NCBI GenBank assembly: GCA_016223165.1
Contig: JACRPO010000005.1
Span: 496,001 to 560,000 of the forward strand
Direction: 5' to 3'
DNA: 64,000 bases
Origin: Burkholderiales bacterium
GTDB lineage: Bacteria > Pseudomonadota > Gammaproteobacteria > Burkholderiales > Burkholderiaceae_C
Shown: one piece after another, positions 59,265 to 64,000 of the stretch
Layout: every line of letters begins with the position of its first letter
Numbering within the stretch: position 1 is the stretch's first letter
The notes under the pieces: model-generated
Databases searched by the model: none
The model's input: the letters and a program-made list of their open reading frames with translations, nothing else
What the model was told of the DNA's origin: nothing
Position numbers and translations under genes: made by a program

Positions 59265-59726
59265 GTGGACCTGATTCTCTGGCGCCACGCCGAAGCCGTG
59301 GAGTCGCACGAGGGCGACGACGACCTGACCCGACCGCTCACCGCCAAAGGCGAGCGGCAGGCCGACCGCATGGCCGGCTGGCTCGGACGCCAGCTGGCCG
59401 CGACGACACGCGTGCTCGTCAGCCCCGCCATACGCGCGCAGCAGACCGCCCGCGCCCTGGAGCGCAAGTTCAAGACGCTCGATGAGCTCGCCCCCGAGCA
59501 GACGGCCCAGGCCCTCTTGCACGCGGCGCGCTGGCCCGACGCGCGCGAGCCGGTGCTCGTGGTCGGACACCAGCCGGCGCTCGGCATGACCGTCGGCTAC
59601 CTGATGACCGGCGAAACGAAGCCCTGGTCCATCCGCAAGGGTGGTGTGATCTGGCTGCGTGGGCGCGAGCGTGACGGCGTGCTGCAGGTCGTGCTGCACG
59701 CGGCGCTGACGCCCGAGCTGGTCTAG
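59265..59726 (+). CDS. SixA-like histidine phosphatase
   Basis: 153 residues from GTG 59265. The histidine phosphatase motif RHAEA near the start (nucleophile His8), Arg in SPAIRAQQTA and the second His in VVGHQPALG define the family. SixA-type members remove phosphate from His residues of phosphotransfer proteins; here the target is unknown. The frame is open to an ATG at 59163, but that leader is Arg/Thr-rich and not family-like. CAAAAT lies five bases before the GTG with no ribosome-binding site, again the near-leaderless layout. Confidence 0.82.
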   Translation: MDLILWRHAEAVESHEGDDDLTRPLTAKGERQADRMAGWLGRQLAATTRVLVSPAIRAQQTARALERKFKTLDELAPEQTAQALLHAARWPDAREPVLVVGHQPALGMTVGYLMTGETKPWSIRKGGVIWLRGRERDGVLQVVLHAALTPELV

Positions 59727-59792
59727 GCTCTCTTTGCGGAGGCGCCCCGTATCGGGGGCGACGGGCGGCGGCGTTGTGCTGCGAGCTGCCGT

Positions 59793-61088
59793 TCAGCGCG
59801 GTGCGGCCAGTTTCGCCGCAGCACCGCGGGCAAGGCCCGCTTCCGCCAGCGTGCCGCCGCGCGAGCTGCCGGCGTGGCCAGCGCCCGCGCCGATCGCGCG
59901 CCGCAACACCGCCTCGAACGAACCGAGCACGGTGTCCCAGCCGTACGCTGTCGCGCGCCGGCGCGCTTGCCGGCCCAACGCCTCGCGCGTCGCGCGGCTG
60001 CCGGCCAGCGCGATGGCGCTGCGCTCGAACTGCGCCTCGTTGTCGCAGGCGACGAGCTCGCCGCTGCGGCCGGGCTCGATCAGCTGCGCGGCGGCGGCGC
60101 AGTCGAAGGCGACGACGGCCAGGCCGCTGGCCATCGCCTCGACGACGACGTTGCCGAAGGTCTCGGTGAGGCTCGGGAACAGGAACAGGTCGGCGCTCGC
60201 ATAGTGCGCCGCCAGTTCCGCGCCGTGGCGTTGGCCGGCGAACACCGCCTGCGGCAACTGCGCCTGCAGCGCCTCGCGCAGCGGACCGTCGCCGACAAGC
60301 ACGAGGCGCGCGCGTGGATGCGCGGCCCGGATCGCCTGCATGCTGCGCACGAGCAGGTCGAGGTTCTTCTCCGCCGCGAGGCGGCCGACGTAGAGCACAA
60401 CCGGGTCCGTGGCCTCGGCCTGCCACCGACGGCGCAGCTCCAGGCTGCGCAGCGCCGGGTCGAAGTGGCCGACATCGACACCGCGCGAGACGACCGCGAG
60501 GTTGTGGAAGCCGTCACCCTGCAGCTGCCGGCGCAGCGCCTCGGTGGGCACGGTGGTCGCAGCCGTGCGGTTGTGGAAGGCCCGCAGGTAGCCGAGCATC
60601 GGCCGCCGCAGCCAGGCCGCGCCGTAGTGCCCCGCATAGGCGTGGAAATTGGTGCGGAAGTCCGAGGTGACCGGAATCGCCAGCCGCCGCGCCGCGCGCA
60701 CGGCCGACCAGCCGAGCGGCCCTTCGGTGGCCACGTGCACGACATCCGGCCGCCTTGTCGTCCACAGGCGCTGCAGCAGGGCGCCGGCCGGCAGGCCCAT
60801 GCGCAGGTGCGGGTAGCGGGGAATCGGCAGCCCGCTCACCAGGTGCTGCGCGAGATGCGCGTCGACGACGAAGTCGCGTTCAGCGTCCCCCGCCTGGCGC
60901 GGGCGCACGAGCGTCACCTCGTGCCCGCGGGCGGCGAGGCTTCGCACGACACGCGCCAGCGTCAGCGCCACGCCGTTGACCTCGGGCGGATAGGTTTCGG
61001 TGACCACGGCGATGCGCAGCGCGCCATCGTCGTGCTCGGGCTGGCGGGCACGGTCGCGCGCCTCGCTCGGCAGCTGCGTCCTGATCAT
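59793..61088 (-). CDS. Glycosyltransferase family 4 (GT1-type)
   Basis: 431 residues from ATG 61088. GT-B fold: N-terminal IAVVTETYPPEVNGVALTL acceptor-side domain; C-terminal nucleotide-sugar domain with VLYVGRLAAEKNLDLLV, LVGDGPLREAL and the E-x7-E stretch FPSLTETFGNVVVEAMASG. The N-terminal wording recalls SqdX/MgtA-type enzymes that glycosylate diacylglycerol or glucuronyl lipids, so a lipid acceptor is plausible. The C-terminus carries an Ala/Gly-rich tail. It is divergent from the membrane-protein gene. The 213-bp region between them contains a 15-bp palindrome. Confidence 0.8.
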   Translation of the reverse strand: MIRTQLPSEARDRARQPEHDDGALRIAVVTETYPPEVNGVALTLARVVRSLAARGHEVTLVRPRQAGDAERDFVVDAHLAQHLVSGLPIPRYPHLRMGLPAGALLQRLWTTRRPDVVHVATEGPLGWSAVRAARRLAIPVTSDFRTNFHAYAGHYGAAWLRRPMLGYLRAFHNRTAATTVPTEALRRQLQGDGFHNLAVVSRGVDVGHFDPALRSLELRRRWQAEATDPVVLYVGRLAAEKNLDLLVRSMQAIRAAHPRARLVLVGDGPLREALQAQLPQAVFAGQRHGAELAAHYASADLFLFPSLTETFGNVVVEAMASGLAVVAFDCAAAAQLIEPGRSGELVACDNEAQFERSAIALAGSRATREALGRQARRRATAYGWDTVLGSFEAVLRRAIGAGAGHAGSSRGGTLAEAGLARGAAAKLAAPR

Positions 61089-61251
61089 GGGGTGCGATGC
61101 TGCGCGCCGACGGCGACGGTTTGGTGACAGCGCGCGCATGTTCAGCGCGCATGTCACTGCGCGTTTCGGCGCGTGTGTCGGCGCGCGTGTCACGCGGCGT
61201 TCATGACCCGCACGCATCATCGCGCCGCGCCGGCGCGGCCCATGACGAGCG

Positions 61252-61266
61252 CATGCACGGTGCATG
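61252..61266. promoter_or_regulatory. 15-bp palindrome in a divergent intergenic region
   Basis: CATGCAC-G-GTGCATG at 61252-61266, a perfect 7-bp inverted repeat with one centre base, 35 bp before the ATG at 61302. It is well placed for an operator. Two near-identical GCGCGCATGT copies lie 100 bp further upstream. No regulator gene is adjacent. Confidence 0.45.
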
Positions 61267-61301
61267 ACATCCTGATCACACAACTCCTGCGAGGTCCCCT
61301 C

Positions 61302-61949
61302 ATGAACGGTTTCCTGCGCGAACTGGCCGAGCAGCGGTGGGACGACCACCGCTACTACCACCAAAGCCGTATCAACCAATGCCTGCACCTGATCAGCGCC
61401 TTCAGCTTCCTGGTGGCGTATGCGTTGCTCTTCATCGATCCGGCGATGGCGGCCATCGTCGGCTGGTGCATCTCGATGGTGACGCGCCAGAGCGGCCACT
61501 TCTTCTTCGAGCCGCGCGGCTTCGACCGCGTCAATCGCGTCAGCGACGAATACAAGGAGGAGGTGAAGGTCGGCTACAACATCCGGCGCAAGATCGTGCT
61601 GATGGCGGTGTGGGCCGGCGCGCCGTTCGTGCTGTGGCTGCAGCCCACGCTCTTCGGCCTCATCCAGCCGGCCGTCGGCCTCGAGGGCTATCTCCACGAT
61701 GTCGGCATCGCCTGGCTGGCGCTGGGCGCCGGCGGCCTGCTCTTTCGCGTGCTGCAACTCGTGTGGCTGAAGGGCCCGCTGAGCGCGACCACCTGGATGA
61801 TCAAGATCCTCACCGACCCCTTCCACGACATCGCGCTGTACTGGCGCTCGCCGCTCGCGCTGATGCGCGGCGAACGGCTGGACCCGATGGCCCATGTCGG
61901 CCACGGGCCCGCGGGTTCCGGGCCCGAGGCACCTGGCCTCACACGTTGA
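61302..61949 (+). CDS. Unrecognised membrane protein with conserved His/Asn pattern
   Basis: 215 residues. After WDDHRYYHQSRINQCLHL come about four hydrophobic segments (near 25-60, 95-112, 130-165). RQSGHFFFEPRGFDR follows the second. The His-rich HxxYH...N..LH start and GHFFFEP recall metal-dependent membrane enzymes such as the Mpo1/DUF962 group that act on fatty acids, but I cannot confirm membership. GAGG stands about eight bases before ATG 61302, supporting this start over longer frames. The end overlaps the convergent aminotransferase gene by 11 bp. Confidence 0.6.
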   Translation: MNGFLRELAEQRWDDHRYYHQSRINQCLHLISAFSFLVAYALLFIDPAMAAIVGWCISMVTRQSGHFFFEPRGFDRVNRVSDEYKEEVKVGYNIRRKIVLMAVWAGAPFVLWLQPTLFGLIQPAVGLEGYLHDVGIAWLALGAGGLLFRVLQLVWLKGPLSATTWMIKILTDPFHDIALYWRSPLALMRGERLDPMAHVGHGPAGSGPEAPGLTR

Positions 61950-63669
61950 GCACGTCGGGGTCCGGCTGCGGCACCGGGCTCGGGTCCGGCGCCGCCGGCC
62001 GGCCCCGCAGCGCGCGCGGCAGCCGCTCTCGCAGCATCTCCAGCAGCAGCGCCCGGTGCACGGTGCGCTCGCTGCTGGCGGGGTGAAACCACCACCAGCC
62101 GTCGGCGCGCATCTGCAGCGCGGCGGCCACGAAGCGCTCGCAGACCTCCTCGAAGTCGGCGTCCTCGAAGTGCAGACCGAAGATCAGGCGGCCCGTGCCC
62201 ACCCAGCTCAGGGCCAGGCCCTGCGCGCGCAGGTAGAACTGCAGCATCCAGTGGTAGCGCGAGGGCTGCGAGTACATCACGGTCCAGATCGTGCCGAGCT
62301 GCGCCACGCGCACCGGCAGGCCGGCCTCGGCGAGGCGGGCGTTCATGCGTGCCGCGCGCGCCTCCCAGGTGGCGTCGAGGTCCTGATAGAGCGAGCGCAC
62401 CTGCGGGGTCTCGAGGCGGCGCAGGAAGACGTTCATCGCCGCCATCACGTAGGGGTGGGCGTTGAAGGTGCCGCGCGCGAAGCACAGGTCGGCCGGCCTG
62501 TCTTCGCGGTAGCGCTGCATCAGCCGATGCGGGCCGCAGGTCACGCCCACCGGCAGGCCGCCGCCGAGTGTCTTGCCGTAGGTGACGAGGTCGGCGCGCA
62601 CGCCGAAATACTCCTGCGCACCGCCGGGCGCGAGGCGGAAGCCGACGAACACCTCGTCGAGGATGAGCACGATGCCGCGCTCGCTGCACACCTCGCGCAG
62701 GCGCTGCAGCCAGCCCTTGTAGGCGGCGCGGTCGAAGGCGGCGCCCGAGCGCGAGGCGACCAGCGCCGAGTCGCCCGGCGCGTTGCGGTTCGGGTGCAGG
62801 GCCTGGATCGGATTGACGAGCACGCAGGCGATGTCGTCGCGCGTGCGCAGCACGTGCAGCGTGCGCTCGTCCATGTCGCGCAGCGTGTACGTCTCGCGCG
62901 GCGGCATCGGGTTGCCGGGGCCGGGCTGCACGTCCTCCCACCAGCCGTGGTAGGCGCCGGAGAAGCGCACGACGTAGCGTCGGCCGGTGTGGTAGCGCGC
63001 CAGGCGAACGGCCTGCATCACGGCCTCGGTGCCGGACATGTGGAACGACACCGCCTCCTGGCCCGAGAGGCGCTGCAGGCGCCGCACGTTGTCGAGCACG
63101 CAGGGGTGGTAGGCGCCGAGCACCGGGCCGAGCGGCTGCGCGATCTGCTGCGCCTCGGCGATGCACGACTTGTAGAAGTCGACACCGAACAGGTTGACGC
63201 CGTACGAGCCCGTGAGATCGATGAGCCGGTTGCCGTCGAGGTCCTCGACCTCGGTGCCGTCGGCCGCGCGCAGGAAGGCGCCCACGCTCAGCTGCTGGCG
63301 CAGGTAGGGGCTGAACTGGAACGGCACGCGGTAGCTGCCGGTGAAGGCGAGGTCGGGCAGGGCGGCGCGCGCCTCGCGCGTCATCGCCGTCGTGCTCGCG
63401 TAGCGCTCGGCGTAGAGCGCGGCCAGCGCCTTCAGGCCGGCGCGCCGCGCGGCCTGCACCGGCGCCGGCGCGCCGTCGCAGGCGAAGAACTGGCCCTCGT
63501 CGTAGGCGTAGCCCGGCACCTGGGCCGCGAACCACTTGGCGATGCGCGAGTGCCCGGCGAGCGAGCGGTGCTTCGCGCGCGAGAGTGCGAGCCGCCGGCG
63601 CGCCGCGGTCCAGCCGAAACCCAGCAGCGTGGCGGCGGCCACGGCTGTCAATGTGGATGTGATCTGCAT
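61939..63669 (-). CDS. Membrane-anchored class III aminotransferase
   Basis: 576 residues from ATG 63669. An N-terminal span (about 5-22, LTAVAAATLLGFGW) and a helical region of about 110 residues precede a fold-type I class III domain: DLDGNRLIDLTGSYGVNLFG, SFHMSGTEAVMQAVRLAR (PLP phosphate), LILDEVFVGFR and the PLP Lys366 in TYGKTLGGGLPVG. The core resembles glutamate-1-semialdehyde aminomutase and the aminotransferase domains of lipopeptide synthases. It would aminate a carbonyl or acyl intermediate at the inner membrane. It diverges from the next gene with 34 bp between starts. Confidence 0.82.
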   Translation of the reverse strand: MQITSTLTAVAAATLLGFGWTAARRRLALSRAKHRSLAGHSRIAKWFAAQVPGYAYDEGQFFACDGAPAPVQAARRAGLKALAALYAERYASTTAMTREARAALPDLAFTGSYRVPFQFSPYLRQQLSVGAFLRAADGTEVEDLDGNRLIDLTGSYGVNLFGVDFYKSCIAEAQQIAQPLGPVLGAYHPCVLDNVRRLQRLSGQEAVSFHMSGTEAVMQAVRLARYHTGRRYVVRFSGAYHGWWEDVQPGPGNPMPPRETYTLRDMDERTLHVLRTRDDIACVLVNPIQALHPNRNAPGDSALVASRSGAAFDRAAYKGWLQRLREVCSERGIVLILDEVFVGFRLAPGGAQEYFGVRADLVTYGKTLGGGLPVGVTCGPHRLMQRYREDRPADLCFARGTFNAHPYVMAAMNVFLRRLETPQVRSLYQDLDATWEARAARMNARLAEAGLPVRVAQLGTIWTVMYSQPSRYHWMLQFYLRAQGLALSWVGTGRLIFGLHFEDADFEEVCERFVAAALQMRADGWWWFHPASSERTVHRALLLEMLRERLPRALRGRPAAPDPSPVPQPDPDVLNV

Positions 63670-63703
63670 GCCCCGAGGTCTAGCCGCGAGCGATGACAAG
63701 CCA

Positions 63704-64000
63704 ATGAAACCGAGACGCTTCCCCAGTTTCCGCAATCCCTTTCGACACCTGCCCCTCGCGGGCCGGCTGCTCTCCCCGCTGCGGCGCCTCGCACGGCCCA
63801 GGCGGCTGCCCAATCCCTTGCGCCGCATCGCGGCGATCGAGTCGCTCAACTTCCTCGTCACCAACCGCATCCCGCGCGTCGCGCTGACGCGTGGCATGGG
63901 CTGGTACAGCGCGATCCGCAGCCCGACGCTGACGCGCGCCTCGCTGGCGGTGTGGCGGCTGTTCTCGGAGGTGGACCTGAGCGACGCCGAGCCGCGGCGC
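63704..64000 (+). CDS. psd: Probable phosphatidylserine decarboxylase, N-terminal part (3' truncated)
   Basis: 99 codons to the right edge. A basic leader (MKPRRFPSFRNPF) is followed by ESLNFLVTNRIPRVALTRGM and a GWYSAIRSPTLTRASLAVWR region, then LFSEVDLSDAEP. This matches the opening of bacterial Psd proenzymes (the 'LLPK-x-LTR-x-x-GW ... VDxxEA' pattern). Psd decarboxylates phosphatidylserine to phosphatidylethanolamine after self-cleavage at a Gly-Ser, which lies outside the window. ATG 63704 is 34 bp from the divergent aminotransferase start. Confidence 0.65.
   Translation, partial: MKPRRFPSFRNPFRHLPLAGRLLSPLRRLARPRRLPNPLRRIAAIESLNFLVTNRIPRVALTRGMGWYSAIRSPTLTRASLAVWRLFSEVDLSDAEPRR

Overview
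The window is one contiguous piece of chromosome from a high-GC (about 70% by eye) betaproteobacterium, most likely Burkholderiales of the Rubrivivax/Leptothrix/Ideonella type. The evidence is the codon bias, the gene orders surE-pcm-nlpD, carA-carB-greA and yhbY<>rlmE-ftsH-glmM, a PaaR-type phenylacetate cluster, liv-type ABC and TRAP transport operons, and frequent TTG/GTG starts. Coding density is high. No insertion sequence, integrase, phage gene, CRISPR array or plasmid function was found. One tRNA gene, tRNA-Thr(CGT), is present.

Layout. 1-5.5 kb: end of a threonine/serine dehydratase, an S10 serine carboxypeptidase overlapping a phosphofructokinase, a nested inverted-repeat element, an RluA-type pseudouridine synthase, a possible 23-codon small ORF and rsgA. 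5.6-20.6 kb: MFS exporter and glycerophosphodiesterase, a membrane-anchored Ser/Thr kinase overlapping an acyl-CoA ligase, a DEDDh exonuclease divergent from an FAD oxidoreductase, a Thr-Pro-rich beta-helix lipoprotein, an SDR without the usual catalytic Tyr/Lys, an M17 aminopeptidase, and an ECF sigma factor with a probable anti-sigma protein. 20.7-28.1 kb: phenylacetate operon paaGIKABCDE-paaR behind a recognisable sigma70 promoter with a palindrome at the start point. It makes phenylacetyl-CoA, epoxidises it and isomerises it; the later beta-oxidation genes and paaZ are not here.

27.9-34.7 kb: an unrecognised protein convergent with paaR, a beta-propeller lipoprotein, tRNA-Thr, a NUDIX hydrolase and surE-pcm-nlpD (rpoS does not follow). 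34.8-41.7 kb: a branched-chain-type ABC transporter (livHMGF, substrate-binding protein) with an acyl-CoA ligase inside the operon. 41.7-48.4 kb: rlmD, a TRAP operon (dctQ-dctM-dctP), a Bax-inhibitor-1 protein, a GlcG-like protein and a DMT permease. 48.4-59.1 kb: carA-carB-greA, a DUF4149 protein, yhbY divergent from rlmE, ftsH behind a sigma32-like promoter, and glmM; folP, commonly between ftsH and glmM, is absent. 59.2-64 kb: a SixA-like phosphatase, a GT4 glycosyltransferase, an unrecognised membrane protein, a membrane-anchored class III aminotransferase and the start of a probable phosphatidylserine decarboxylase.

Most of the window is ordinary core and catabolic genome. The parts I would look at again are the right-end candidate lipid locus, the unrecognised protein opposite paaR, the nested repeat at 3.1 kb, the structured greA leader, the possible small ORF at 4.15 kb, and a recurring promoter layout that predicts mRNAs with almost no leader.
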